Source of the DNA: Moringa oleifera | Taxonomy: Eukaryota > Streptophyta > Magnoliopsida > Brassicales > Moringaceae | DNA: 64,000 bases | Assembly: GCA_021397835.1 (NCBI GenBank) | Contig: JAJFZO010000575.1 | Span: 3,663,001-3,727,000 of the forward strand | Direction: 5' to 3' | Shown: piece by piece, positions 35,780-46,748 of the stretch | Position numbering within the stretch: the stretch's first letter is position 1 | Layout: the number at the start of each line of letters is the position of its first letter | Position numbers and translations under genes: made by a program | Notes under the pieces: model-generated | The model's input: only the letters and a program-made list of their open reading frames with translations | What the model was told of the DNA's origin: nothing | The model's database searches: none

Positions 35780-38700
35780 TCAGCAATCATATTGAGGTAT
35801 GAGACAGGGATTGTAGCATTTGACAGTTCCAACCAAAGCAAGGGCTTCTTTAACTGCGTCCAAAAGGTGTTCTGGGTAATTCTCAATGCAGATAACGCCG
35901 TGCCTCAGCTGAATGGAGTTCAAGATTCTCCCGATAATCTGAAACAAACGTATCTCTGAGTGCAAGAATATTGAAATCACAAGGTTTGGGTGGAGATAAA
36001 ATAAATAAGACTGACCTTCCGTGCATAGCCACCATAAGCTACGCCACCAATTATAGCATGTGTTGAGCCACATAAGCTTGCTAATTGTTCATCAGTTGAT
36101 GGGAAAAAAAAGAAAGAAGTAATTAGTAGAAAGGAGAAAAAATTAAGTGATTTCGAATTGAAAGGCCAAAGCTTAAAGAATGTGATCGTATTACTAGCTA
36201 AGGATGTAGTCCGAAAAAGTCCATGTTTCTTCAATCCATCCACTGTGTGAGTATTAGTGCCACCCGCCAGTTGCAGGAAACCTATCAAATCAACCAAGTA
36301 CTTGACACCAGCACATTGAACAATAACTACTAACTCAACAGGTTCTCAATAAGCATAGGAGATCTGTATACAAACCATGAGGCCTATTTTCTGCAGCAGC
36401 CAAACGAACAGCAAATGCAATTGATTCCCTTGTGGCACCTCGTCCAATATCTCCACTCATGGGACGTCCATCCAACTGCATGAACCAAACAGTTGCATTG
36501 TCAAAGGAGTTATGAGTTTGGAACCGTATCAAGTATGCCTTAATAGGCAGTAACTTCTCTTCTCATGACATGAAAGTGTACCTGCCATAAATTGAAGCAA
36601 TGTAGATGAGGTTCCATGATAGAGTAAATCATGTTCATTGATGATATGGTTGTATCCCCAACATCGGGTAAGCTAACCTGGGGAGAAGAAAAGATTAGTT
36701 GAGAAACTCAAGCTGCCCTGTAGGACACCTATCTGGGGTTTACTATCAAGTTCATGACTGGCATTTATTGGAAAAGCAGGGGACAGTTTCATACTTACTG
36801 CCACTAGCCTCAGATGGCTAACTGAATCTCCTAGACCATCCCAAAGTTCCTTGAAAGGAGCAGTCTGCCTACACGAATGGATATTATCAATTGAACTAAG
36901 TAATTGTAAGTGCCATTGCTTATATTTGGGTTGAAGTCAACCCATGTGCATTTGGGCATCTCATGAAACTAAAATGATTTCATTTCACTCTTCAAGGGCT
37001 TGCAGTAAACCTACTTCTGTCTCACAGACCATATCAGTTGAATTGATTCAATTACAATGCATGTCTTGCTCCACCGAGAGGTCAAAAATGAAATAATTTC
37101 ATTTCCATTACTGCTTTCCACATTACTTTAATTAACTCTTTAATATGTATCAGCTTCCATTTATCTTGAAATATTACCTTCCGCTTGTATGTATCTCGAC
37201 AGCATCAACATCATCTCTTTTCAGAAGTCCAGCTGTGGTGTTAGCATCTTTTATGTATGTAACCACTCCTAAATTAATTAAATGAGTTAGTCAGACGAAA
37301 ATAAAGCTAAAAGACGGGAGTGAGTTCTATAAGTATGGTGAAGAAGCCATGAAAAAGATTATGCACATAAAGTAATAATTCTATAAAGAAAAAGATCGGA
37401 GCATTCTTCAAGCTGTAGGAGAAATGACAAATAAAACATAGTGGAACAGAAGCAAGCACAAGAAAGGAAATATTTTACTAACTTATCTTATCATATGGAC
37501 AAACTGGAAAGCAACGACCACAGCCATAGCAGCGCTCGGTTATAACTCCGCCCTGCAAATCAATAGAATTTCAGAATGTGGGCCACAATAGTATAAATAC
37601 TATGTTTAGAAACTCACTAAAGAAGTAAATCCCCAAAAAGGAAGACCTTTAACTCAATGGTTGTAGTGGTACCATGGAACTTTTCTGCTGTTGGTTTCTC
37701 TTCCTTTAGAGAGATGGCGTTAGCAGGACAAACAATTTCACAAGGCCTTGAGCAGTCTAGTGGACAATCCTCTGGATCAAATTCTGTTAAAATTATACTG
37801 ATATCAGTCTTAAATACACAAAAGTCACTCAGAAATAAGTCTACCCAATTTTAAAACAATATGCACAAAAAAGAACTTATCACTCTACTTAACTTGTAGC
37901 TCATAAGAACCAACCACATCACTTGGTTGATCTACATTCAGTTCCAATTTCTTTCTGGATAAAAGTGAATCAAGAATTGTGGCCAGGCTTGCAGATGAAA
38001 CTTTCCCAGATTGAGACCCCAATATTGAAGGGCAATATAAGCAAAAGATTTGAATAACATGACCATAACAAGGTTGATGAATATATATATTCATCTCGAA
38101 TTGCAACCAAAACGATTTTTAAGAATTTAAGAACTATGAAAAACATTCCAAATTGGCAGCCACTACTTATGCTTCAAACTCACAAACCCAGATAAAGAGC
38201 TGGCAGGACACATGCGGCAGAGTTGTCAATTATCCCATCCATGATTAAATTTTATGTACTGCAAACTTTACTTCCCACAAACTTAGTATTTAATATAATA
38301 ATACAGATATTGCTCCTGAGATGAAGAGTTCATGTGCATATATAAAGATTACACCAAACATGTTAAACTAAGAAGCTATATAATAAAGTAAAAGTTATAT
38401 GACCTAGACTTCTGAATTCATGCTAATGTTCATAAAATGCTGATATACTAATGTAAGTAAAAATCGATGTTTACTAGCTTTCCGGAAATGAAGATCTTCA
38501 TCATCGTTAACACTTATCATCACCCAAGGTCTCCTAATTGGCATAATTTCCCTTGCTGCTTCAATGCCTTCGTTCACTGCACTCACAACCGATGCATCCG
38601 CCGCGCAGTCAATACAATCAACTGCAAATAATTCATCAAAACCATTCAAATCGCTTATTTGCAAGTTGCATCGTATGCCTAGCGGTTCTTAACAAGTAGT

Positions 38701-39164
38701 TATAACCGATAAGGGATTTTTCCACCTCCAGCTAGAGTGTAAACCAGAGAGAGATTCCTGACATCAACAACATCCTTGAGAGACAGAGTGACTGTCAGTC
38801 CGGCAAAATGACTGGAAAGTGAACGAGGGGCTTTGTGTATATGGGTTTTGGTACCTCGAAGCTTGCACCGCATATGAGCTTGACCCAGTTTCCCTTCTGA
38901 AGGGATTCGCGGGGAGAAGATGTTATTGAAGTAACCCCAGTTGCTTTAATGAGGTTCTTGACATTTTCAAGAGGTTTCTTGCTCCTAAATTTCACTCCCA
39001 CTGCCACACAAATTTATCATCCGTATTAGAGACAGAAAAGACAAGAAGTCCCTCTTCTAACGAAATGGAAAGCGAAGAAGAAACAGAAGAAAAGAAGAAG
39101 AACAAAAGAAAAGACCTTCGCAATGAGGAGGAACTGCAAAATTGCAGGTGAAGCTCAGAGCCAT
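35780..39164 (-). CDS. LdpA-like iron-sulfur protein, probably plastidial
   Basis: Thirteen exons join in frame to 421 residues: 39116-39164, 38855-39000, 38726-38774, 38475-38621, 37647-37783, 37483-37552, 37178-37268, 36799-36868, 36582-36677, 36376-36475, 36195-36281, 36016-36080 and 35780-35938. Two cysteine clusters typical of 4Fe-4S sites are seen: CPLDCSRPCEIVCP and CYGCGRCFPVCPYD. The C-terminal part (QLDGRPMSGDIGRG, FLQLAGGTNTHTV, GGVAYGGYARKIIGR) matches the LdpA C-terminal domain. In cyanobacteria LdpA is a redox-sensing Fe-S protein that feeds light/redox state into the circadian clock; the plant role is not established. The N-terminus (MALSFTCNFAVPPHC) is compatible with a plastid transit peptide but is not decisive. 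The junction at about 38475/37783 yields KAKFDPEDCP. The acceptor at 36080 is less certain. Confidence 0.82.
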
Positions 39165-39421
39165 TGCCAAACACACTGAAGATAATTCTTGTAACAGATC
39201 GCGCGGTTTTGTACGTTAGGGAGATATTTCTATCCCTTTGAGTCAAATGGGCTCCCAATTGGCCCCGAATTCGGACTGATGCTTTCGGCCTATCTAAGTT
39301 TCAAGTGGGTTAAAACGCCCAGAAACGATCCCAATTACCCAACAAATATAAGGATTTTGACAAATAAAGGGAAGATGAAAGAAGAAACAAAGTTCCAGAA
39401 GAAAGCAAAATGACCTTCTGA
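39165..39421. promoter_or_regulatory. Short gap: LdpA-like promoter and dirigent 3' UTR
   Basis: Only 257 bp separate the dirigent stop from the LdpA-like ATG, both on the minus strand, so the LdpA-like promoter must overlap the dirigent 3' UTR or coding region. A TGGGCT motif at about 39248-39253 is a possible site II element. No clear TATA box is seen. Confidence 0.45.
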
Positions 39422-39952
39422 TTAATAATGCTTCATCGTTACATTGAGCTTGAGAACAGCTCTCAAATTAGCAATATCCATGAACTCAGTCTCCATAATC
39501 CCGTATCCCTTAACAAACCTAAAATACCCGGTACCCGATACGACCCCAAACTCTCTCTCCTTCATCGTGAAAATATCAGCTCCTTGAATCTCCAAAGTAC
39601 TCCCCTTGAACTCCCCATCAGTGAAAACAACTGAAAACACCATATGCAAGGCCTTCCCATCCAACTGTGAGTTTATATACAGGCCTTGAGCTCTACCTAT
39701 CTCCATGGACTCCATAGTAGGCCCCAGAGTCACTGGATCATCGACGACGGCGATGGTCCCAAAGTTCAGGATGCTCGATTTAGGCCCACTGTTCCCGGCA
39801 ACTGTGACTGCCGACGTGTCACGGCCGGTGAAGGTGTCATGCACATAGAAGACAAGGTTGGTCTGCTTTGGTTCATGCTTGGGTAAGGTGTATGACGCGT
39901 ATAGGATGGTTACTGTGAATACGAGGAAGAAGAAATTGGAAGAGAGGCTCAT
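39422..39952 (-). CDS. Dirigent family protein
   Basis: Single-exon gene, 176 residues from the chosen start. It has a signal peptide (MSLSSNFFFLVFTVTILYASY) and then the dirigent beta-barrel: LVFYVHDTFTGRD, the FGTIAVVDDPVTLGP segment, GRAQGLYINSQLDG, FTDGEFKGSTLEIQGAD, REFGVVSGTGYFRFVKGYGIMET. Dirigent proteins act in the apoplast and steer the stereochemistry of phenoxy-radical or related coupling (lignans, pterocarpans) or help place lignin. The enantioselectivity cannot be told from this sequence. An in-frame ATG 69 bp upstream (40021) is possible; the downstream one is preferred because it puts the hydrophobic segment at the N-terminus. A TATA-like TTTATATTAA lies at 40076-40086 on the minus strand. 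Confidence 0.92.
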   Translation of the reverse strand: MSLSSNFFFLVFTVTILYASYTLPKHEPKQTNLVFYVHDTFTGRDTSAVTVAGNSGPKSSILNFGTIAVVDDPVTLGPTMESMEIGRAQGLYINSQLDGKALHMVFSVVFTDGEFKGSTLEIQGADIFTMKEREFGVVSGTGYFRFVKGYGIMETEFMDIANLRAVLKLNVTMKHY

Positions 39953-41042
39953 GATTCTTGTGGTTTTTGGGTTGTTGGAGAGATGAGAGGTTTGTGTTTT
40001 AATGTGTAGCGATGAGATCAAGATGCTTGATAAGAGATTCCAATTTGTTTTTTAAGGGAAGATGACAAAAAGGGTTAATATAAACAAAGATTGTCTCCCT
40101 TTTTTGGGTTTGTTTAACGCTTGTTGTGCTGCATCGGATCCATAATGCCTTGGATATTGGAACAACCACTTAGTTTCTATTTGCTTGTTTACTTTCTCAC
40201 TTCCTCCGTTTTCAAGTTTCAGGTTCACTTTTTAAAGAAACCCGTAAGTGTGAACGCCCTCTGCTGAACGCATGCGCGTGCATGGAACAGGAGAAATAAG
40301 AGAGAAACAAGGATTCATTCCCCATTCGGAAACTGGTGAATAAAAAAGAAAGGTATGAACCATGCATGAAAAAACAGAGGAAAACAGAAAGCCAAAACTT
40401 TGGGTTTGTGATCACGTGCGCTTGATTGAGTGATTTCAGGTCAGGCTTCTGATACTTATGATCTTAACTATTGGCATGATGGCGACGTGGCAAGATCATG
40501 GTGGAAGAGTGGTAGAGATGGGGAAGGTAAAGGACTGGTTGTGGAGGCAGGGGATTTGGGCATTCAAAGTTGAACCTAAAGAAACGGTAATGAATGGAGC
40601 CAATAATTAAAAAAGGCAGTCAATGCAAAAATTGCAAATTTGGCGTTTCTGTGTCTCTGTTTGTTCCGTTACTGGCTAACCGCCGCCCAGTATTGTAGGT
40701 CCCCTGCACAGTCAACACAAACACGAACGGAAACAAGAAGAAGAAAATATTGGAACTTCTGTCTTGTGATTCCTGATTCTCTTCATGAAAGTTCCAGGTA
40801 AAGATCTAAAGCTTTACGTTTTCTGGCAGCAGAAGATTGTTCATACTGAAACGTTCGCTGAGTTGAACCCTAGATAGATATACATTTTTCTGTTTTGTTT
40901 ATGTGAATAGAAAGACATTTTCTCTCATTTTCTTGCTCCCCTGTTTTTCTCTATTCTACTTTTTCCTTTATTTTTTCCCCGCTTGCTCTCTTAATTTTCT
41001 CACTTCCTCTCAATTTCCTCGAAGTGGTTTTCCCCTCAAGCT
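39953..41042. promoter_or_regulatory. Divergent promoter region of dirigent and ANXUR-like genes
   Basis: About 1.1 kb between divergent genes. The last 120 bp before the receptor ATG are strongly pyrimidine-rich (TTTTCTCTATTC..., TTTTTTCCCC, CTCACTTCCTCTC), typical of a plant leader. No separate gene is seen. Confidence 0.5.
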
Positions 41043-43619
41043 ATGAAAACCAGTACACAGATCTTGTTTTCCCTCATTTTCTTATCGTTCGCATTTAACA
41101 CGATTCAAGCTCAAAAAAACAAACAATATGGATCAGATTCAGATGAATACATCCTTGCATGCGGTGCACCAAGCGCTGAAATGGATTCAGATGGCCGGAA
41201 ATGGACGTCTGATTCAAAGTTTCTGGTGTCTTCTAGCAATTCGATAACTGCTAGAGCCCAATATCAGGACCCCTCGCTGCCATCTACAGTTCCATACATG
41301 ACTGCCAGGATTTTCACATCTCCATCAACTTACAACATGTCTATTTCACCAAACAGACGCCTGCTGCTCAGGCTTCATTTTTATCCTTCTACTTATAGCA
41401 ATCTCGACCCAAAGAGTAGCTATTTCGCAGTAATCGCAAATGGAGTCTCTCTTCTTAAAAATTTCAGTGCCTCTATTACGGCTCAAGCCCTCACTCAGGC
41501 CTACATCGTACGAGAATTCTCTCTTCTACCATCGTTATCTGGTGATATCAACATCACAATTTCACCTTCTTCACAGCAGAACGGATCTTATGCTTTTGTT
41601 AATGGCATTGAAGTGTATACCATACCTGACATCTTCAAGCCAGCTGCTTTAGTTGGTTACAGTGACCAAACTGTTGATGTTGGGAACACTTCTGTGCAAA
41701 CCATGATAAGGCTAAATGTGGGTGGCCAGTATATTGCTGCAACCAACGATTCAGGCCTAAATCGAACATGGTATGATGATTCACCTTATCTGTTCGGGGC
41801 TGCCTTTGGGGTCACATCGCAGGCTGATAAGAAGGTTAAGATAGAGTATCCTAGTAATGTGCCTGAGTATATTGCACCTATGGACGTGTATAGTACAGCT
41901 AGAACAATGGGACCAGATTCAAAAGTTAATGAGAATTATAATCTCACATGGGTGTTTCAGGTTGATGCCAATTTCACTTATGTAGTTAGGCTGCACTTCT
42001 GTGAGTTTCGGGTCACAAAGGTTAACCAGAGAGTGTTCGATATTTTTGTTAACAATCAAACAGCACAAGCAGCAGCAGATGTGATTGCATGGGCAGGATC
42101 TCAAGGAGTGCCTATGTATAAGGACTATGCAGTTTATGTAAGTGATCAGCCTGGTGATAGTGAAGAATTATGGGTGGCACTGCACCCTAGTGTATCTGTG
42201 AAGCCTGAGTACTATGATTCCATCCTCAATGGATTAGAGGTTTTTAAGCTCAGTGACACAAATGGAAATTTGGCTGGCCCTAACCCTGTGCCATCATCAA
42301 TGCTTGTTAAGGCTGAGGAAGCAAAGGGCTTTGGCTCTTCTGGATCCAGCAGAACTACTGCACAGATAATCGGAGGGATTGCTGGAGGGGCTGCTGGTTG
42401 TGTTATAGCAGCAACTGTGGTCATTGTAGTAGCTCGTAAGAAAAAGAATATGAGTGGACATCAATCTGGCAGTGCAAATTGGTTGCCACTCTATGGTCAT
42501 TCCCACACATCAACAATATCTGATAAAAGTAGCACAAGCAGTCATCTGTCCACTCTGGCTGCTGGTCTGTGCAGGCATTTCTCATTAGCAGAGATCAAAC
42601 AAGGTAGCAAGAACTTTGATGAGTCACAGGTTATTGGTGTCGGAGGATTTGGGAAGGTCTACAAAGGGATTATTGATGGAGGGACTAAAGTAGCCATTAA
42701 AAGATCCAACCCTTCTTCAGAACAAGGTGTTAATGAGTTCCAGACTGAAATTGAGATGCTTTCCAAATTAAGACATAAGCATTTAGTCTCTTTGATTGGG
42801 TTTTGTGAGGAAAAAGGAGAGATGATTTTGGTTTATGATTATATGGCCAATGGGACACTAAGGGAGCACCTTTACAAGAGCAACAAACCTTCACTGTCAT
42901 GGAAGCAAAGGCTGGAAATATGTATTGGGGCGGCAAGGGGACTTCACTACCTTCACACAGGTGCCAGGTACACAATCATTCATAGAGATGTGAAGACTAC
43001 AAACATTTTGCTTGATGATAACTGGGTGGCAAAAGTGTCAGATTTTGGGTTATCAAAAACAGGTCCAGATCTCAACCAAACTCATGTCAGTACAGTGGTG
43101 AAAGGTAGCTTTGGTTATTTGGATCCTGAATACTTCCGCAGGCAACAATTGACAGAGAAATCTGATGTTTACTCCTTTGGGGTAGTGCTCTTCGAAGTGT
43201 TGAGTGCCAGGCCAGCCCTGAATCCTGGCTTGCCTAAGGAACAAGTTAGTCTTGCAGATTGGGCTCTGCATTGCCTAAGAAAGGGAACTCTAGGGGAAAT
43301 CATAGACCCACAACTTGAAGGACAAATCAACCCCGAGTGCTTGAAGAAGTTTGCGGAGACAGCAGAGAAATGCTTAGCGGATCATGGGCTTCAGCGGCCT
43401 TCAATGGGTGATGTGCTGTGGAGTCTTGAGTTTGCATTACAATTGCAAGAAAGCATTGAGAATGCAGAATTTGTTCCTGTCAACAAGACAGATGATGCTT
43501 ATACAGAACATGGAGCCATTATGGACAGAATTGACGAAGAGAATGCCATGAGCCAGGAAACTGAGAACTCAAGCTCCAGTGCTGTTTTCTCACAGTTAGT
43601 GAATCCAAGAGGAAGATAA
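41043..43619 (+). CDS. CrRLK1L receptor-like kinase, ANXUR-type
   Basis: Intronless ORF of 858 residues, as usual for this family. A signal peptide (ILFSLIFLSFAFNTIQA) is followed by two malectin-like domains (about 30-410: ILACGAPSAE, TARIFTSPSTYN, RLLLRLHFYPSTY, AFVNGIEVY; then IRLNVGG, RTWYDDSPYLFG, VRLHFCEF, LNGLEVFKL). A transmembrane helix at about 441-464 precedes the cytosolic kinase (about 520-800). It has VIGVGGFGKVYKG, Lys in VAIKRSN, HRDVKTTN, DFGLSKTG, and GSFGYLDPEYFRRQQLTEKSDVYSFG. The tail SQLVNPRGR closely matches the ANXUR C-terminus. CrRLK1L receptors bind RALF peptides with LLG/LORELEI co-receptors; ANXUR1/2 keep growing pollen tubes from bursting. The closest match by eye is ANXUR, but HERCULES-type relatives cannot be fully excluded. 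Confidence 0.93.
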   Translation: MKTSTQILFSLIFLSFAFNTIQAQKNKQYGSDSDEYILACGAPSAEMDSDGRKWTSDSKFLVSSSNSITARAQYQDPSLPSTVPYMTARIFTSPSTYNMSISPNRRLLLRLHFYPSTYSNLDPKSSYFAVIANGVSLLKNFSASITAQALTQAYIVREFSLLPSLSGDINITISPSSQQNGSYAFVNGIEVYTIPDIFKPAALVGYSDQTVDVGNTSVQTMIRLNVGGQYIAATNDSGLNRTWYDDSPYLFGAAFGVTSQADKKVKIEYPSNVPEYIAPMDVYSTARTMGPDSKVNENYNLTWVFQVDANFTYVVRLHFCEFRVTKVNQRVFDIFVNNQTAQAAADVIAWAGSQGVPMYKDYAVYVSDQPGDSEELWVALHPSVSVKPEYYDSILNGLEVFKLSDTNGNLAGPNPVPSSMLVKAEEAKGFGSSGSSRTTAQIIGGIAGGAAGCVIAATVVIVVARKKKNMSGHQSGSANWLPLYGHSHTSTISDKSSTSSHLSTLAAGLCRHFSLAEIKQGSKNFDESQVIGVGGFGKVYKGIIDGGTKVAIKRSNPSSEQGVNEFQTEIEMLSKLRHKHLVSLIGFCEEKGEMILVYDYMANGTLREHLYKSNKPSLSWKQRLEICIGAARGLHYLHTGARYTIIHRDVKTTNILLDDNWVAKVSDFGLSKTGPDLNQTHVSTVVKGSFGYLDPEYFRRQQLTEKSDVYSFGVVLFEVLSARPALNPGLPKEQVSLADWALHCLRKGTLGEIIDPQLEGQINPECLKKFAETAEKCLADHGLQRPSMGDVLWSLEFALQLQESIENAEFVPVNKTDDAYTEHGAIMDRIDEENAMSQETENSSSSAVFSQLVNPRGR

Positions 43620-44720
43620 GGATACATACTTGTTAGCTTGTTGTTCTGTCAATATTTTCTCCTAAGCAAGCTTCTACAGTTTCTCCTCCTTTGCAGCAGC
43701 AACCACTGAGGCAACTAAAAGATGCAGTTAGTTTCTTTCTCCTATGTTCATTTATACTACTGTAAGTTTTACCCTTTAACACTCTCATTAGCTATTTTTC
43801 ATTCATTTCTTCAATTTTCCCTTTCAAATTCTAGTACCTTATGATTGTGTATTCAATACCTGAAGAGACTGGAAGATCTTGATTGATTTTGCTAGGGACA
43901 TTCTGGTTTTCTTGGTTCAACATCATCGGACATTTTAAAATGAAATTTCTAAGCTTTATCACTGGTTCACCTCCTAATTTTAAACTTGAATTCAAAGCTT
44001 TAAAATAAGGATTTAAATGTTTTACTAATATGATATGTGCTGATAATGTTTTTTTCAAAAGTATAAAACGATAAAAGAGATCACCGAAGATATAAAATAT
44101 TAATGCCTAGTAAGCTGTAGAGAACAAAATGGTGGACCAGAGGATCTAGTAAAAGCAGAAACATCTGGTATTTTCTAACAAACTTAGCCAACACTGCACG
44201 CACACACTGACAAGAGTGTGTGTGTAACAGAGTGAGAGATTCCTTTTTTCTTTTTTGCAGCTTTTACTTCCTTCTGAGCTGCAAAATCTTGTCATTTTCT
44301 GAGTCCAAACCATCCTCTGGCCATACTCACCGGGTTGTTCCAATGATCCTTACCGAAAAGACTAATCACGGAAGAAATTGTCTCTTAAACAAGACGGAGG
44401 TTTTGGGTGCAATGGCGAAGAAATCAAGACTGCAGAAAGAGTTCGCACTCTGCATAGTCAGCTCTGAGTTTCAGACCTTTCCATGCCCCCTGCAGTCATG
44501 GAATCAGTAGACCAGAGATGACCAGAATAGTGAACCTTTTACCACTTCGTGTGAAATGGTTAACCGAAATGAAACCCAAAGGAGAGCCAGCGATGACTAT
44601 GCTTTTCTTTACTACATCCTGATATCTACATGAAGGAGTTTCTCTGTTTAAAATACTATGGTAAAATTTCTTTTGATTCAAGAAGACCGGGCGACATATT
44701 TCTCTTAAACTCTCTCGTTC
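43620..44720. other. Intergenic between convergent ANXUR-like and TPD1-like genes
   Basis: About 1.1 kb holding the two 3' UTRs. Short ORFs on both strands show no domains. No RNA gene was recognised. Confidence 0.55.
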
Positions 44721-45407
44721 TCAGCAAAACTTGGCTGACTTGAAAGCAAGAGGGTACATGAAGGAGTTTGAGTAAGTGAATCTGATGGTTTGGCTGGTCT
44801 TCAATGGCTTCCCTCCGTTAACCAAGCAGTCATCATAAGAGAGTCTCTTGAAAGTTCTTGGGTTCACCACTCTAGCAGAGGCAAACCAACCGCAATGAAG
44901 ATGAATATCCGAAGGAGCACAGCCAGAAACACATGTGTTCGCAATCTGGACTATGAACTGTGGGATCCCAGATGTTGAATCTTTGCTTTGTGAAATGCTT
45001 ATGTCTCTGATCGTGCAAGTACCTGCCCCATGAAACAGAACATCATTAATGTCTGAAACAAGCAGTACTGAAGCCCGCAAGCAACCCAAGAAACATTTCT
45101 TTACCATGTAACAAAAGCTTTCTGTGGCTTGAGTATGCCTGTTCTGGTTTGATGAGTACTTGTATCGATTGATTAATATTAACTCCATGAAACGAGCCCA
45201 AGTTCTTGCTTGAAGTTCCTGGAAAGAAATTCATAGCAATATGATGACAACTTCTTAGGCTAATATCTGTATAGCCAGAACACAGTTCAGTGCACAGAAT
45301 CAGAAAAGAGGATGAAGGTTTATAAGAAAACCTGAATGAAGGGCAAGATTGCTAGGTATCATAACGAGCATTGTCAAGTAGAGGAAGCAAATGCGACAAG
45401 AACCCAT
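44721..45407 (-). CDS. TPD1-like secreted cysteine-rich protein (TAPETUM DETERMINANT 1 family)
   Basis: Three exons, 45332-45407, 45105-45218 and 44721-45022, join in frame to 163 residues. The first exon encodes a signal peptide (MGSCRICFLYLTMLVMIPSNLALHS). A variable pro-region follows (HRKLLLHG). The conserved C-terminal domain begins TCTIRDISISQ and has the family's cysteine pattern: IANTCVSGCAPSDIHLHCGWF, VNPRTFKRLSYDDCLVNGGKPL, FTYSNSFMYPLAFKSAKFC. TPD1 is the small protein ligand of the LRR kinase EMS1/EXS, which specifies anther tapetal cells; related TPD1-like proteins exist with less-known roles. Some databases label the family as a glycosyltransferase, which the sequence does not support. 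Whether this copy is the functional TPD1 or a paralogue is not decidable here. Confidence 0.9.
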
Positions 45408-46729
45408 AATGGCTTGTAGGTCACAAGCTGCAAGATGAGTTCTCTCAGATTCCGACTCCTGTAGTTTTGCTATTCATTTGCTTCCTGTATATGCTTCAAA
45501 TCTACGTACTCTGTGAATAAAGAATCAACAAAAGAGTTGTATCACAGATGACTGAAGAAGATGGGTAGGGTTGGTGACTCCTAGTGAAAGTGATATTTAG
45601 GATGTAAGGTGAAATGAGCCCTTTTTATTCTTGCCATGAAAAGGGAGAGCCAGGAGCCATTAATGCTCAGTGGCAAAAGGTGACAATACATCCCATTCTC
45701 CAAACTTTATCCAGTTTCGCACAGTTGCCCAAAATTTCCCTTGACACTGGTGTCTTTGGTTTCATTTTAGAGAAGAAAACCGTGCCACATGACTCGAGAA
45801 AAGTGAACTCTGGAATTACAAATCGTTGGATACCTTAGGATCATAAATTCTCTTCAAAAAGCTAAAGTGAAAGTACAGAAACATAAAAGTAGTGGACTGG
45901 ACTGTGTTGTTACATCGCACTCACATCTCCGTTGCACACTCTTTCCTGTTGGTGCAGCTGCTATCCTGTGGCCACTGACCCATCTCTGCAAGTGAAAACC
46001 ATTTGTTTGTCAAATCTCAAAAAGCAAGTTTCCTCTTTATTTACATACTCAGCTAGTACTTCTTCTTTGTCAAAGACAGGTTCCTCTCTCTCTGTCTCTC
46101 CTCTCTGGAGATCCCCCCAGATAGAACCAGCAACCCATCTTCAGAAAGGACAAAATTCCACGCCTCGGTGTTTTGAAGAAGAAAGGCAGAGAAGAGAGAG
46201 GATGCCCAACACAGGAACTTGCAGGAAATAGCCTCGAAAGAATGAAATCTTTCCATTTTTGCCTAAGCCTAAGTTTCATTGATCTCAACCATTTTCAGTG
46301 AAAGAAGAACCCACAAAGCAGCAACTCATTTACTCCATTTAGCATATGTCAACTCTTTATAACCACTGTATGTATATATATATACACACACTAAGTTGAT
46401 TTTCCATTCGTAGGTTTCTTCCATTACATTGTTCACTAGGCTTCACCTTTTTATTTCTTTTGTTAAGTGTGGCATCTTAGCGAGATTTCCAATGAAAACT
46501 GTTCATGCAGCCATGTGAGGAGAAATTAAGAGTTGCAGGCACTGTAAAGTTTATTTTATTTGGTGGCTGATTTATTTCTTAACCCTTCATCGGCTTGTAC
46601 CTTGACTAAGCTTTGATAGTTATGCAAGTTAATCTGAAGCCCCTAAATATTCTCTTAATTCTGTTAAAATCAACAGTGTAATTGTTCCAATTACAAATTA
46701 ATGAGAGTAAATATAAATAACATGTTATA

Positions 46730-46748
46730 CATATATATATATATATAT
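46730..46748. repeat. (AT)n microsatellite
   Basis: About nine AT units at the edge of the AT-rich gap. Confidence 0.8.

Noticed and set aside
45614..46288. ORFs on both strands downstream of 45.6 kb
   Set aside because: No domain, no consistent splice structure and no recognisable homologue.
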